A stretch of DNA of 64,000 nt from Rubrivivax sp. (GCA_027487905.1 JAIYCR010000096.1:23420-87419); one strand, 5' to 3'; shown: positions 1 through 9,878, counted from the stretch's first letter. A program made the numbers and translations. Notes: a model not told the origin generated them from the letters alone.

Positions 1-1
1 A

Positions 2-1315
2 CGGGGCTTCATGCTGCTGGGGCTGGTGGGCCTGCTGACCCTGCTCGGGCTGCTGGCCGCATGGGGCCAGGCGGCGCTGCCATTGAGCACGCTGCAGGAT
101 GGAAACCGGCTGGCAGTGGCGCTGCAGGCCCGGTCGGCGGCGGAGTCGGGGCTTGCGCTGGCGATGCAGCTGCTCAACGACCCGCGCGGTGCCGGACCGC
201 AATGCGAGGCCCTGGCGGGCGAGCCGCAGGCCTCTTGGTGGGAACGCCGTCCGGGCGGGGCGCCGTCGCCGCTGGCGGTCGGTGGGGGGGCCGGGGCCGG
301 CCTGGCAGGCAACGGCGTGCAGGCTGCCGAGCTGCGGTGCACCCGTGCAGCGGGTGGTCCCGGTCCGGCGTCGGCCCCGGGCTGGCGTTGCACCTGTGGG
401 GCCCAGGGTGGCGCCGCGGTGACGCCGCCGGCTGCGTCGTCCGGCCCTGTGCAGGTGTCCTTCTCGGTGCGCTGGGCTGCCCCAAGTCCGCCAACGGGCG
501 ACACCGAACGGGCCGATCTCGACGCGGCCGGCTGCGTGCGGGTGGACGGAGATTGCCGGCGCCCGGCCAGGGGCGCCGAGGCCCCGGCGGCACGGCAGCG
601 CGTGGGCCTGAGGGTGTGGCCTGCGGTCCCTCGGTTGCCGCAGGCCGCCTGGACTGCGGGCAGGTCGATCCAGCTGAGCGCCAGCGTCGAACTGCTCAAC
701 TCGGACGCGGCGTCCGGTGGGCGGGTGCTGCACGCCGGCGGGGGCGTCGATGCGGGCGGCGCTGTCCTGCAGGGGCTGCCCGGGGCTCCTCAGGCTGACC
801 TGGTGCTGCGCGGCGACCGCGCACTGGCCGGATGGGCCACCCAGTTGGGCGTCGCCCGCTGGCTGGGCAGTGCCCCCGCCGCGTGGGCCAGGGCACCCAG
901 GGTGACGCAGCTCGATTGCAGCGGTGCCGCATCGGCTTGTCGCGGCGGCCTGCAGCGCGCGCTGGACGACGGAGCGCAAGCCCTCAGGGTGGTGGGCGAC
1001 CTGCAGCTTCAGCCGGGGTTCCGGGTCGGGTCCGAAGCGCGGCCTGTCGTGCTGGTCGTCGACGGTGCCTTGCAGCTGCAGGGGCCCGGCGAGCTCCACG
1101 GGCTGGCGATGGCCTCGTCCATCCAGGCCGACGGCGATGCCGGCCCGATCCAATGGCGGGGGGCGGCCCTTGCGCTGGGCGCCTCACGGGCGCGGGGCAG
1201 GGTCCGGGTGGAGTGGACGCCGGAGGTCCGCGAGTCGATCGAGCAGGTCGTGGCGGGCGTTCTCGCGGCGCCGGGTTCGTGGCGCCAGACTGCCGGCGGC
1301 GAGGCCTTGCCATGA
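2..1315 (+). CDS. PilX-like pseudopilin, 5' end outside the window
   Basis: The reading frame is open from the window edge, and the first visible codons (R-G-F before the first Met at 11) look like the end of a prepilin leader, so the true start probably lies upstream. A hydrophobic segment (about residues 1-25 from Met 11) is followed by an AARSAAESGLALA-type helix, as in PilX/GspK-like minor pilins, which sit at the tip of type IV pili or type II secretion pseudopili. The remainder (434 residues from Met 11) is Ala/Gly/Arg-rich with several cysteines and matches no domain I recognise. The stop overlaps the next start (ATGA), so the two genes are translationally coupled. Family membership is inferred from the N-terminus only. 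Confidence 0.6.
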   Translation, partial: RGFMLLGLVGLLTLLGLLAAWGQAALPLSTLQDGNRLAVALQARSAAESGLALAMQLLNDPRGAGPQCEALAGEPQASWWERRPGGAPSPLAVGGGAGAGLAGNGVQAAELRCTRAAGGPGPASAPGWRCTCGAQGGAAVTPPAASSGPVQVSFSVRWAAPSPPTGDTERADLDAAGCVRVDGDCRRPARGAEAPAARQRVGLRVWPAVPRLPQAAWTAGRSIQLSASVELLNSDAASGGRVLHAGGGVDAGGAVLQGLPGAPQADLVLRGDRALAGWATQLGVARWLGSAPAAWARAPRVTQLDCSGAASACRGGLQRALDDGAQALRVVGDLQLQPGFRVGSEARPVVLVVDGALQLQGPGELHGLAMASSIQADGDAGPIQWRGAALALGASRARGRVRVEWTPEVRESIEQVVAGVLAAPGSWRQTAGGEALP

Positions 1316-2721
1316 CCCTTGTCCTGATCCGCCCGACCCGCCCGACCCGCCCGACCCACCCCACGCCGCCACCGGGCATCCGACATGGGGCAGCGGCTGC
1401 ATGCCGCCCTGGCGAGCGCGGGGGCCTGCTCGTCGAGGCCCTGGTGTCGCTGATGCTGGTGATGCTGTGCTGGCTGGCGGTGCTGCAGATCGACCTTCAG
1501 TCCCGGTCCACCCGCCAGGCCGCGGCAGCCCTGCACGGACGCCTGGCGGTTCTGGGGGCCCAGGTCGAGGCGGCCCACCCGGTGCTCGCCGTCGAGCCCT
1601 GGGCGGTCGCGCCCGGCCGCGAAGACGCGGCCCGGACCGAAGCTGCCCAGGCGCAGGGCATCCCTCTGATAGGACAGGCACTGGACGCACGGAGTGGCCA
1701 GGTGACCTGGGTGGTCGAGCACCGGGCCTGGGACCGGAGCGGCGTCGGGCGCAGTTGGCCGGGCTCATCGGCAGCGGGCCTGACCGGGCCGAATCCAGCG
1801 GCAGCTACCGCTGCGCCCGCCGTAGCCACGGCGCTGGAGGATCTGACCTGGCGTGCGGGGAGCCCTGCGATGGCGGCACCCGCCGGGGGGAGGGTCGAAA
1901 CCATCGTCTTCGCACTGCGCTGGCCGCTGCCCATCGACCTGTGGGATCTCGCCCACCACGCGCTCGACCAGCGTCAAGCCCATCAACGGGAGCGGCGCCT
2001 GGCGGGTGCCGGTGCCGGGGAGACTGGCGACGGGCCGATCGACGACGCCGGGGTCGACGACCTGCCGACCGAAGATGCGGCAAGCCCGGCGACGCCTGGA
2101 ACGCCGACCGGACGCCCGCCTCGCGCTTCACCCGACGGGCGCGGGGGCCCGGACGACCGGTTCATCGCAGGCGATGTCGGAATCGACCCTGACCCTGGCC
2201 TCTCAGCCGGAACCGGCGAGCGGCTGGCAGCCCTCGTGCCGCCCAGGCCTGCCGCCGCGGCCCGCTTCGACCGGGCCTTGCGCGCCGCACGGCAAGCCGG
2301 CAGCAGCACCCGCCTGGCGGCCGGCTGGCAGGGCCAGTCGGGAGCCCTGTGGGTCGATCCTTCCGTCCTGCGCGACCCACAGCGCCGCGCTGCGCTCCAG
2401 GACTGGGTGGCGGGGGTCGCGAACCGCTCGGAGGAAACCCGGGACGACGCGGCAGTGGGCGCATCGGGCGATCGGATCTGCGACATCCAGCCGGCGTCAT
2501 CGCTCGCCTCTCATCTGGTCTGGCGCTGCCTGGGCTCGAGTGGCGCGGCCGAGGTGTTCATGTTGCCCACGGTGGGTCTGTCGGCCGCTTTCGTGCTGTG
2601 TCGCTTCGAGCTGCAGTCGCCAACCACCCCGCGCGGCCGTCCGGCGGCTCCGGCCCCGCGGGTTCACGCCTGGATCGGTTCGGCCGGACAGTCCTGCCCC
2701 GCGTCTTCGCAGCGCGTTTGA
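1312..2721 (+). CDS. PilV-like prepilin, long leader and low-complexity body
   Basis: 469 residues. Near residue 37 there is a type IV prepilin-like cleavage context, E-R-G-G followed by LLVEALVSLMLVML, with Glu at the +5 region of a hydrophobic helix as in PilV/PilW-type minor pilins. The leader before it is unusually long (about 37 residues) and contains RPTRPTRPTHPT from a 9-bp DNA repeat; no in-frame ATG or GTG is available closer to the cleavage site. The body is long, rich in Pro, Asp and Gly around residues 220-320, and otherwise unrecognised. It overlaps the preceding pseudopilin gene by 4 bp, so the pair is probably the end of a pilus or pseudopilus operon. The start was chosen from this overlap. 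Function beyond a pilin-like protein is not known. Confidence 0.65.
   Translation: MTLVLIRPTRPTRPTHPTPPPGIRHGAAAACRPGERGGLLVEALVSLMLVMLCWLAVLQIDLQSRSTRQAAAALHGRLAVLGAQVEAAHPVLAVEPWAVAPGREDAARTEAAQAQGIPLIGQALDARSGQVTWVVEHRAWDRSGVGRSWPGSSAAGLTGPNPAAATAAPAVATALEDLTWRAGSPAMAAPAGGRVETIVFALRWPLPIDLWDLAHHALDQRQAHQRERRLAGAGAGETGDGPIDDAGVDDLPTEDAASPATPGTPTGRPPRASPDGRGGPDDRFIAGDVGIDPDPGLSAGTGERLAALVPPRPAAAARFDRALRAARQAGSSTRLAAGWQGQSGALWVDPSVLRDPQRRAALQDWVAGVANRSEETRDDAAVGASGDRICDIQPASSLASHLVWRCLGSSGAAEVFMLPTVGLSAAFVLCRFELQSPTTPRGRPAAPAPRVHAWIGSAGQSCPASSQRV
1330..1356 (+). repeat. 9-bp tandem repeat, three copies
   Basis: CGCCCGACC occurs three times head to tail inside the leader-coding part of the PilV-like gene and encodes R-P-T repeats. 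The unit is a multiple of three, so copy changes would keep the frame. Confidence 0.85.
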
Positions 2722-2737
2722 ACCCGCCTGGGCCACC

Positions 2738-2743
2738 GACAAT
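2738..2743 (+). promoter_or_regulatory. Candidate -10 box just upstream of ribD
   Basis: GACAAT ends 6 nt before the ribD ATG and no Shine-Dalgarno sequence lies between. A transcript from this box would be leaderless. No convincing -35 is visible, so this is tentative. Confidence 0.35.
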
Positions 2744-2749
2744 CGACGC

Positions 2750-4045
2750 ATGGCCTCCGACCCTGCCCCCCTGTCCGCGCGAGACCTGTCCGAGCGAGAC
2801 CTGCCCGGGCAAGACCTGCCCGGGCAAGACCTGCCCGAGCAAGGCGACCCTCCGGCCGCCGCCGACCCCACGCTGGCCGATCTGCCTGCGGACGTTTCGC
2901 CGGTGTGGGTCCGCGCACTGGGACTGGCGGCCCGGGCGATCGGCCTGAGCGAGCCCAACCCGCGGGTGGGCTGCGTTCTCACCGATCGCGACGGTCGTCT
3001 GCTAGGCCAAGGCTTCACCCAGCAGGCCGGTGGCCCGCATGCCGAGGTGATGGCCTTGCGCGATGCACAGCGTCGGGGCGAATCGGTGAACGGCGCCACG
3101 GCCTGGGTGACGCTCGAGCCGTGTGCCCACCACGGCCGCACGCCGCCCTGCTGCGATGCGCTGATCGCCGCCGGTCTGGGTGCGGTGCGCGCGGCCAGCA
3201 TCGACCCCTTCGGCGCGGTGGCCGGCGAGGGTCTGGCGCGCCTGCGCGCGGCGGGCCTGGATGTCCGCCTCGCCCCGGAGCCCGGTGTGCGTGCTGCGGC
3301 GCTGGCGCTGAACCCCGGATTCTTCTCCCGCGTCGTCCGCGGGCGGCCCTGGGTGCGGATGAAGGTGGCGGTTTCGCTGGACGGCCGAACCGCGCTGCCC
3401 AATGGCGCCAGCCAGTGGATCACCGGGCCGCAGGCCCGCCACGATGGCCACGCGTTCCGTCGCCGTGCGGGCGCGGTGCTCACCGGCGTGGGCACCGTGA
3501 TCGACGACGACCCGCGTCTGGATGTGCGCGGCTGGCCCGGCACCGTCCAGCCCATCCGGGTGGTGGTGGACTCCTCCCTGCGCACCCCTGCCACTGCCCG
3601 CTTGCTGGCGCCGCCGGGTCAGGTCTGGGTCGCGCATGCGCAGGGTGCCGATGCAGCCTCCGCCGGGGCGGCCGCAGCCGCCGACGCGCTGCGCCAGGCC
3701 GGAGCGCTGTTGCTGCCGGTGCCGGCCCCTGGCGGCAAGACCGACCTCGCAGCGTTGCTGCAGGCCCTGGCCCGGCGCGGGGTCAACGAACTGCATGTGG
3801 AGGCCGGGGAGAAGCTCAACGCTTCCTTCCTCCGCGCCGGCCTGGTCGACGAGCTGCTCGTCTACCAGGCGCCCCGGCTGCTCGGTGCCGGGGCGGCACT
3901 GGCCGCGCTGGGCCCCTGGGATTCGCTCGCGCAGGCGATGACTTTCGAACTGACGGACCACCGGCGCGTCGGCGACGACCTGCGGCTGCGTTTGCTCCGT
4001 CCCGGTGCGCTGGCGCCGCTGGAGCAGGCGATGCTCGCCCCCTGA
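2750..4045 (+). CDS. ribD: Bifunctional riboflavin deaminase/reductase RibD
   Basis: 431 residues. Converts 2,5-diamino-6-ribosylamino-pyrimidinone 5'-phosphate to the deaminated, then reduced, ribityl compound in riboflavin synthesis (cytosol). The N-terminal deaminase domain has the zinc site H97-A-E99 and P-C125-A-H-H-G-R-T-P-P-C134. The C-terminal reductase domain (about residues 205-415) has the DDPRLDVR segment, the VDSSLRTP region and the late VEAGEKLN motif in place of the usual EGG. About 55 residues precede the deaminase domain and include four 5-residue repeats ([10 protein letters not shown]) encoded by a 15-bp tandem repeat; E. coli RibD is 367 residues. The ATG at 2750 is preceded by a candidate -10 box rather than a Shine-Dalgarno site. 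Riboflavin synthase (ribE), usually next, is absent. Confidence 0.95.
   Translation: MASDPAPLSARDLSERDLPGQDLPGQDLPEQGDPPAAADPTLADLPADVSPVWVRALGLAARAIGLSEPNPRVGCVLTDRDGRLLGQGFTQQAGGPHAEVMALRDAQRRGESVNGATAWVTLEPCAHHGRTPPCCDALIAAGLGAVRAASIDPFGAVAGEGLARLRAAGLDVRLAPEPGVRAAALALNPGFFSRVVRGRPWVRMKVAVSLDGRTALPNGASQWITGPQARHDGHAFRRRAGAVLTGVGTVIDDDPRLDVRGWPGTVQPIRVVVDSSLRTPATARLLAPPGQVWVAHAQGADAASAGAAAAADALRQAGALLLPVPAPGGKTDLAALLQALARRGVNELHVEAGEKLNASFLRAGLVDELLVYQAPRLLGAGAALAALGPWDSLAQAMTFELTDHRRVGDDLRLRLLRPGALAPLEQAMLAP
2781..2840 (+). repeat. 15-bp tandem repeat in the ribD N-terminus
   Basis: Four 15-bp units (2781, 2796, 2811, 2826) of the form RAGACCTGYCCGRGC encode the pentapeptide series [10 protein letters not shown]. 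It lies upstream of the deaminase domain, so it should be catalytically neutral. Confidence 0.85.
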
Positions 4046-4069
4046 GCGGCGCCGCGCAAGCCGCCTGCC

Positions 4070-4075
4070 TACAAT
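4070..4075 (+). promoter_or_regulatory. Candidate -10 box just upstream of ribBA
   Basis: TACAAT ends 7 nt before the ribBA ATG in the 37-bp gap after ribD; no Shine-Dalgarno sequence is seen. It may drive a leaderless transcript of ribBA-ribH-nusB. The -35 region is poor. Confidence 0.4.
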
Positions 4076-4082
4076 CCGGGCG

Positions 4083-5204
4083 ATGCCCATTGCACCGATT
4101 CCCGAGCTGATCGCCGAGCTGGCCGCCGGCCGCATGGTCATCCTCGTCGACGAGGAAGACCGCGAGAACGAGGGCGACCTCGTCCTCGCCGCCGACCACG
4201 TCACGCCCGAGGCCATCAACTTCATGGCCCGCTTCGGTCGGGGCCTGATCTGCCTGACCCTCACCCGCGAGCGTTGCGAACGCCTGAACCTGCCGCCGAT
4301 GACGCGCCGCAACGGCACTCAGCACGGCACCGCCTTCACCGTGTCCATCGAGGCCGCCGAAGGCGTGACCACCGGCATCTCGGCGGCCGACCGCGCGCGC
4401 ACGGTGCAAGCCGCGGTCGCCCGCGATGCGCAGGCGAGCGACCTCGTCCAGCCCGGCCACATCTTCCCCTTGCAGGCCCAGGACGGTGGCGTGCTGATGC
4501 GGGCCGGACACACCGAAGCCGGCTGCGACCTGGCCGCCATGGCCGGCTTCTCGCCCGCCGCGGTGATCTGCGAGATCATGAACGACGACGGCAGCATGGC
4601 CCGCCTGCCAGACCTCGAACGCTTCGCGGCCACGCATGGCCTGAAGATCGGCACCATCGCCGACCTCATCGGCCACCGCAGCCGCCACGAGACCCTGATC
4701 GAGCGCATGGGTCGCCGTCCGCTGGCCACGCCCTACGGCGTCTTCGACTGCACCACCTTCCGCGACCGCACCGGCGGCGTGCACCTGGCGCTCACCCGCG
4801 GCCAGTGGGATGTCCGCGACGAGGTGATGGTGCGCGTGCACGAGCCGCTGTCGCTGCTGGACCTGCTGGACGTCGAGCACTCGCGCCATTCCTGGCCCTT
4901 GCCGCTGGCGCTGCACAAGCTGCAGGAAGCGCCCAAGGCTGCGGCCGTGCTGCTCAACTGCGGTGATCGGGCCGACGCCCTCACGCTGGCGCTGCGCCCC
5001 GACGCCAGTGGCCCGGCACGGGCACCGCAGATGGACCTGCGCACCTACGGCATCGGCGCGCAGATCCTGCGCGAACTGGGCATCGGCCGCATGCGGCTGC
5101 TGGGCAGCCCCCGGCGCATGCCCAGCATGACCGGTTTCGGCCTGGAAGTGACGGCCTTCGAGATGCCGGCCGGCCCGACGCCGCCGGCCCGCCCGGCCAC
5201 CTGA
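4083..5204 (+). CDS. ribBA: DHBP synthase fused to degenerate GTP cyclohydrolase II domain
   Basis: 373 residues. The N-terminal half (1-205) is 3,4-dihydroxy-2-butanone 4-phosphate synthase: [10 protein letters not shown] at 23-32, [14 protein letters not shown], and the catalytic RAGHTEA segment are all present. The C-terminal half has the size and general pattern of RibA but lacks the C-x10-C-x-C zinc site and most catalytic residues, so it is unlikely to hydrolyse GTP. This corresponds to the RibBX-type variant known in Proteobacteria. A genuine GTP cyclohydrolase II is encoded at 18997-20223. It supplies the four-carbon unit for lumazine synthase, the next gene. The start was chosen at ATG 4083, where the RibB domain begins. 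Confidence 0.93.
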   Translation: MPIAPIPELIAELAAGRMVILVDEEDRENEGDLVLAADHVTPEAINFMARFGRGLICLTLTRERCERLNLPPMTRRNGTQHGTAFTVSIEAAEGVTTGISAADRARTVQAAVARDAQASDLVQPGHIFPLQAQDGGVLMRAGHTEAGCDLAAMAGFSPAAVICEIMNDDGSMARLPDLERFAATHGLKIGTIADLIGHRSRHETLIERMGRRPLATPYGVFDCTTFRDRTGGVHLALTRGQWDVRDEVMVRVHEPLSLLDLLDVEHSRHSWPLPLALHKLQEAPKAAAVLLNCGDRADALTLALRPDASGPARAPQMDLRTYGIGAQILRELGIGRMRLLGSPRRMPSMTGFGLEVTAFEMPAGPTPPARPAT

Positions 5205-5321
5205 CGAACCCCGAGACGCGGCCGCGCCTGCGGCCCGTCGCACGATGGCCTTCGGCTCCCGTGAACCCACGGGGCTGGAGCAGCCGCCCCTTCAATCCTT
5301 TCGCCCGCGTCCCCATTCACC

Positions 5322-5798
5322 ATGCAAGGTGCTGAAACCTCCGGCCGCCACGGACCCACTGTCGAGATACTCGGGCGCGACCTGCGCATCGGCATCGTGC
5401 AGGCCCGCTTCAATTCGAGCCACACCGACCGCCTGGCCGACGCCTGCCTGGCCGAGTTGCGTGCGCTCGGGGTGAACGAGCGCCACATCCAGCATGTGAC
5501 GGTGCCCGGCGCGCTGGAGGTGCCGGTGGCGCTGCAGGCGCTGGCCGAGCAGGACCGCTTCGACGCGCTGGTGGCGCTGGGCTGCATCATCCGCGGCGAG
5601 ACCTACCACTTCGAGCTGGTGGCCAACGAGAGCGGCGCGGGCGTCACGCGCGTCTCGCTGGACCACCGAGTGCCCATCGCCAACGCCATCCTCACCGTCG
5701 AGAACGAGGCGCAGGCCGATGCCCGGGTCGAGGAAAAGGGGCGCGACGCGGCCCGTGCGGCCGTCGAGATGGCCAACTTGCTGGAGGACCTGTCGTGA
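5322..5798 (+). CDS. ribH: 6,7-dimethyl-8-ribityllumazine synthase
   Basis: 158 residues, the usual length. Condenses the ribityl pyrimidine with 3,4-dihydroxy-2-butanone 4-phosphate; forms cytosolic oligomers. Visible motifs are [11 protein letters not shown] near the N-terminus, VPGALEVP, the [14 protein letters not shown] segment containing the catalytic His region, and [14 protein letters not shown]. It follows ribBA after 117 bp and its last bases overlap the nusB start (GTGA at 5795-5798), the classic ribH-nusB coupling. Confidence 0.96.
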   Translation: MQGAETSGRHGPTVEILGRDLRIGIVQARFNSSHTDRLADACLAELRALGVNERHIQHVTVPGALEVPVALQALAEQDRFDALVALGCIIRGETYHFELVANESGAGVTRVSLDHRVPIANAILTVENEAQADARVEEKGRDAARAAVEMANLLEDLS

Positions 5799-6346
5799 GC
5801 GCAGCCGAGGACGGCCCCGGCGTGCCCGCCGCGCCAGCCCGGACTGCCAAGCCCGCCCGAAAACCCAAGCCTGACCGCAGGCTTTCCCGCGAGTACGCGG
5901 TCCAGGGCCTCTACGAGTGGCTGGTCGCCCGGCACGACCTGGGCGTCATCGACGCGCACCTGCGGGAGGACGGCGAGTTCTCGCGCTGTGATGCGGCCTG
6001 GTTCGACACCTTGCTGCACGGGTGCGCCTCGCGCCGTGCGGAACTGGACACGCATCTGGCGCGCCACGGCGACCGCACGCCCGAGGAACTGTCCCCGGTG
6101 GAACACGCGGTGCTGCTGGTGGGCGTGTACGAGCTGCTCCAGGCGGTGGAGATTCCCTACCGCGTGGTCATCAACGAGGGCATCGAGCTGGCCAAGGCCT
6201 TCGGCGGCACCGACGGCCACCGCTACGTGAACGGCGTGCTGGACAAGGCCGCCCGAGAAATCCGGGCGGTGGAGGTGGCCGCAGCCCCCGCGCGCCGACC
6301 GGGGCCGCCGCGCCGAGGCCCGGGAGCGGCCGGGGCCGGGCGATGA
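5795..6346 (+). CDS. nusB: Transcription antitermination factor NusB
   Basis: 183 residues, longer than E. coli NusB (139) because of a basic Pro/Ala-rich N-terminal tail of about 25 residues and an Arg/Pro-rich C-terminal tail of about 20. The helical core is typical: [13 protein letters not shown], the [14 protein letters not shown] segment, [30 protein letters not shown]. NusB binds boxA RNA with NusE (S10) to support rRNA antitermination. Starts with GTG overlapping the ribH stop; its stop overlaps the next ATG. Confidence 0.95.
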   Translation: MSAAEDGPGVPAAPARTAKPARKPKPDRRLSREYAVQGLYEWLVARHDLGVIDAHLREDGEFSRCDAAWFDTLLHGCASRRAELDTHLARHGDRTPEELSPVEHAVLLVGVYELLQAVEIPYRVVINEGIELAKAFGGTDGHRYVNGVLDKAAREIRAVEVAAAPARRPGPPRRGPGAAGAGR

Positions 6347-7545
6347 GGCTTGCACCGCGGGTCGACCGAGTCGAGCCCTTCTACGTGATGGAGTGCGCCA
6401 AGGCGGCGGAGGACATCGCGCATGGCCCGCTGTGCGACCCGGCCCAGGGTGGCCGCCCGATGATCTACCTGAACATCGGCGAGCCCGACTTCAGCGCCAC
6501 CGAGCCGGTGAAGGCCGCGGCGGCCCGGGCGCTGCAGCGAGGTGCCACGCAGTACACCGGCGCCACCGGCCTGCCCGAGCTACGCGCGGCGATCTCGCGC
6601 TGGTACGGCGAGCGCTTCGGCCTGTCCATCGCGCCGCATCGCATCGTCGTCACCGCGGGCGGGTCCGCGGCGCTGCAGCTGGCCTGCCTGGCGCTGGTCG
6701 GGCCGGGCGACGAGGTGTTGATGTCCGACCCCACCTACCCCTGCAACCGCCACTTCGTCGCGGCCGCCGACGGCTGGCCGGTGATGCTGCCCTGCGGTGC
6801 GCAGGACCGCTTCCAGCTGCGTCCCGAGGCGGTGGAGGCGGCCTGGTCGGCCCGCACGCGGGGCCTGCTGATGGCGTCGCCCTCCAACCCCACCGGCACG
6901 TCCATCGAGCCTGCGTCGCTCGAGCGGCTGGTCGCCATCGCCCGCGAGCGCTCGGGCTTCGCCATCGTCGACGAGATCTACCTCGGCCTGGGCGACGACC
7001 CTCGCCTGGGTCAATCCGCGCTCGCCTTCGACGGACCGGATGGTTGCGTCGTCAGCGTCAACAGTTTTTCCAAGTATTTCTGCATGACCGGCTGGCGTCT
7101 GGGCTGGCTGGTGCTGCCCGAGTCCCTGGTGGAGCCGGTGGAGCGACTGGCGCAGAACCTCTTCATCTGTGCGTCCACGCTGGCGCAGCGGGCGGCGCTG
7201 GCGGCCTTCGAGGCCGAGTCCATCGCCGAGTGCGAACGCCGACGCGCCGAGTTCAGGGCCCGGCGCGAGTTCGTCGTGCCGGCGCTGGAGGCGCTGGGCT
7301 TGAAGGTGCCGGTGCCGCCGGACGGCGCCTTCTATGCCTGGATCGACGTGTCGGCGCACAGCGACGACAGCTGGGACTTCGCCTTTCGCCTGATGCGCGA
7401 GGCGCAGGTGGCGCTGACACCGGGGCGTGACTTCGCCCGGGTGGATGCGCGCCGCTTCCTGCGCCTGTCCTGCGCGCGTTCGATGGGCGAGCTGCGCGAG
7501 GCCATCGACCGGATCGGTCAAGTGCTTCACACGCCGGGGGGCTGA
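6343..7545 (+). CDS. PLP-dependent aminotransferase, class I/II
   Basis: 400 residues, fold type I aminotransferase. Landmarks: Y-L-N-I-G-E-P-D-F near 45, the YTGATGLPELR segment, SPSNPTGTSIEP (Asn contacting PLP), DEIYLGL, and the Schiff-base Lys244 in SFSKYFCMTGWRLGW. A C-terminal Arg in FLRLSCA binds the substrate carboxylate. In Burkholderiales a gene of this kind commonly follows nusB; the amino-acid substrate cannot be read from sequence (valine/alanine- or aspartate-type enzymes look alike). The ATG overlaps the nusB stop, so it is part of the rib-nusB operon. Confidence 0.9.
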   Translation: MRLAPRVDRVEPFYVMECAKAAEDIAHGPLCDPAQGGRPMIYLNIGEPDFSATEPVKAAAARALQRGATQYTGATGLPELRAAISRWYGERFGLSIAPHRIVVTAGGSAALQLACLALVGPGDEVLMSDPTYPCNRHFVAAADGWPVMLPCGAQDRFQLRPEAVEAAWSARTRGLLMASPSNPTGTSIEPASLERLVAIARERSGFAIVDEIYLGLGDDPRLGQSALAFDGPDGCVVSVNSFSKYFCMTGWRLGWLVLPESLVEPVERLAQNLFICASTLAQRAALAAFEAESIAECERRRAEFRARREFVVPALEALGLKVPVPPDGAFYAWIDVSAHSDDSWDFAFRLMREAQVALTPGRDFARVDARRFLRLSCARSMGELREAIDRIGQVLHTPGG

Positions 7546-7567
7546 CGGCGCGTAAGCTTGCCCTTCG

Positions 7568-9358
7568 ATGAGCACGCCCCCTCCGCCCGCTCCGCTCGAT
7601 CCGGTCCATCGGCCTGCAGCCGCAGCGCCGCCTGATCTGGACACCACGCAGGTGCTGCCCCAGCGCGACCCCTCGCTCGCCCGCTGGTCGGACGCCGACG
7701 CCCACATCGCCCAGGGCCCGACGCTGGCCTTCCGCACCAACCCGGGCGACGGGCGCGATGGCCAGCTGCCCACTGTGGGGCACATCGGCCGCTATGCGCT
7801 GAAGTACCCGATCGGGGAGGGCGGGCTGGGCACGGTCTATGCCGCGCACGACCCGCTGCTGTCCAGGCTGATCGCCATCAAGACCCTGCGGCTGCGCCTG
7901 GACGATGCCGTCCGCCCGGCCTTCCAGGAGCTCTTCCTGCGCGAGGCGCGGGCGGCTGCCAGCCTGAGCCACCCGCACATCGTCACCGTGCATGACGCGG
8001 GCCTCACCGAAGACGGCGCCTACATCGCGATGGAACTGCTCAAGGGCCGTGACCTGCGGCTGCTTCGGCAGGAGGGGTGGCGCCCCACGCCGCAGCAGGC
8101 GGCGCTCATCGTGCGTCGGGTCGCCGATGCACTGGCCTATGCGCACTCGCGCGGGGTGGTGCACCGGGACATCAAGCCGGCGAACATCTTCATGGTGTCG
8201 CGCACCCAGCCGCGGGTGCTGGATTTCGGCATCGCGTCGGTCGCGCACCGGCATGAGGCGGGCGCCGGCCCGGCGGCGCCTGAGGTGGGCGTCGACTGGA
8301 TCGCCGGTTCGCCGCACTACATGTCGCCCGAGCAGGTTCAGTCGCTGCCCACCGACAAGCGCACCGACGTCTTCTCGCTGGGCGTGGTGCTGTACGAACT
8401 CCTCACCGACCGCAAGCCCTTCACCGGGCAGACACTGGCCGAGGTCACCGAGGCGGTGCTCACCCACGAGCCTCCCCTGGCCCATGAAGTCGACGCCAAG
8501 GTGCCGCCCGCGCTGTCGGAGGTGCTGCGCAAGGCGCTGCGCAAGGACCCCGCCGAGCGCTACGCGTCGGTGCGGCAGATGGCGCGCGACCTGCGGCAGT
8601 GGCTGGAGGACGAAGCCGCGTCGGCGGACCCCGTCGACGAACCCGTGGCGACCAGCGGCCACCGCGCACCGCGCTGGGGCCTGCCCATCGCCATGGGCGC
8701 AGGCGCGGCAGCGGTGGTGACGGCCTGGGCGTTGCTCGGCGGCGAGGCCGGCACCCCGCAGCGCGGCGCGCTCGCCACCGGCGGCTTCGTGCAAGGCGCG
8801 GCGGCACCGGCCGTGTCGGCCGCACCGGCTGGCGCGTCGTCGCCGGAGTCGCTGTCTGCAGCGCCGCTGCCGACCGCGGCGGTTCAGGCGCAAACGGCAG
8901 CCCTGGGGGGGCTGGTGACCAGCCCGCCCGATACCCTGCCCGGATCGCCGCCCACGGCCGCTGCGTCGACGACCCCTGCCACGCCGACCTCGCAGACCGC
9001 AGCCACTCCCGCCGAGGGGCCGCAGACCCCGGCCAGGGCCCCCCGCGCGGCCGCGCCGCGAGCCGTGGCCCCTGCGCCCGGCCCGGCCGCGGCAGGCGCG
9101 GCGACGCCCGCTGCGGCCGCCGCCACCGCCGCCCCGGTGCCGGTGGCCACCGGCGAGCTCCGGTTGGCGGTGTCGCCCTGGGGCGAGATCGAGGTGGACG
9201 GCCAGGCGCGCGGCATCGCGCCGCCGCTGTCGCTGGTGACGCTGCCCGAGGGCATGCACCGCATCACCATCCGCAACGCCGATTTCCCGCCCTTCAGTGC
9301 CACCGTCCAGGTCACGGCGGGGCAGACCACGGTGGTGCGCCACCGGTTCGGCTCGTGA
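7568..9358 (+). CDS. Membrane-anchored Ser/Thr protein kinase with PEGA-like tail
   Basis: 596 residues. Hanks-type kinase domain at about 75-345: glycine loop I-G-E-G-G-L-G-T-V-Y from 82, Lys105 in IAIKTL, catalytic H199-R-D201 followed by IKPANIF, DFG at 219-221, and SPEQVQS as the APE-like segment. One transmembrane helix starts near Trp370 (GLPIAMGAGAAAVVTAWALLGG). Then follow about 130 residues of Ala/Pro/Thr-rich linker and a C-terminal PEGA-like beta domain (about 520-595, with ARGIAPPLSLVTLPEGMH). The kinase domain should be cytoplasmic and the PEGA part periplasmic. It is coupled to a TssQ-like lipoprotein gene (stop/start TGATG), then to ybgC-tolQRA, so it may act on the cell envelope. 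Confidence 0.92.
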   Translation: MSTPPPPAPLDPVHRPAAAAPPDLDTTQVLPQRDPSLARWSDADAHIAQGPTLAFRTNPGDGRDGQLPTVGHIGRYALKYPIGEGGLGTVYAAHDPLLSRLIAIKTLRLRLDDAVRPAFQELFLREARAAASLSHPHIVTVHDAGLTEDGAYIAMELLKGRDLRLLRQEGWRPTPQQAALIVRRVADALAYAHSRGVVHRDIKPANIFMVSRTQPRVLDFGIASVAHRHEAGAGPAAPEVGVDWIAGSPHYMSPEQVQSLPTDKRTDVFSLGVVLYELLTDRKPFTGQTLAEVTEAVLTHEPPLAHEVDAKVPPALSEVLRKALRKDPAERYASVRQMARDLRQWLEDEAASADPVDEPVATSGHRAPRWGLPIAMGAGAAAVVTAWALLGGEAGTPQRGALATGGFVQGAAAPAVSAAPAGASSPESLSAAPLPTAAVQAQTAALGGLVTSPPDTLPGSPPTAAASTTPATPTSQTAATPAEGPQTPARAPRAAAPRAVAPAPGPAAAGAATPAAAAATAAPVPVATGELRLAVSPWGEIEVDGQARGIAPPLSLVTLPEGMHRITIRNADFPPFSATVQVTAGQTTVVRHRFGS

Positions 9359-9878
9359 TGCCCGCCCGACAGGCCCCCGCGGCCGCGCAAGCCGCTGCAG
9401 CCCCGGGCCTCGACCCTGATTCCATGACGCTGAAGGTGACGCTGACCCTGCCCAAGGTTGAACCGCCCGCCCTGCCGACTGCACGCCTGCGCGCTCGCCG
9501 CCGTCTGCCGCGCCTGGCGACCTGTCTCGCGCTGGCCCTGGCCGGTGGCTGTGCGCAGCCGCCCGGCGGCATCGGCCTCACCGACCTGCTCGCGCGGCCC
9601 GCGGAGCGCTCGTTGATGATGGGCCTTCGGGCCTATGACGAGGGCCAGTACAGCGAATCCGAGCGCTACCTCGACGAGGCGCTGAAGGCCGGACCGATGA
9701 CCGGCCGCGACCAGGCCGCCGCCCACAAGCACCTGGCCTTCATCTACTGCACGACCGACCGCATCTCGCCCTGCGAGGCGGCCTTCCGGGCCGCCCGGCG
9801 GGCCGACCCTGCCTTCGTGCTCAGCCGTTCGGAGTCCGGGCACCCGCTGTGGGGCCCGGTCTATCGAAAGGTGCTGCC

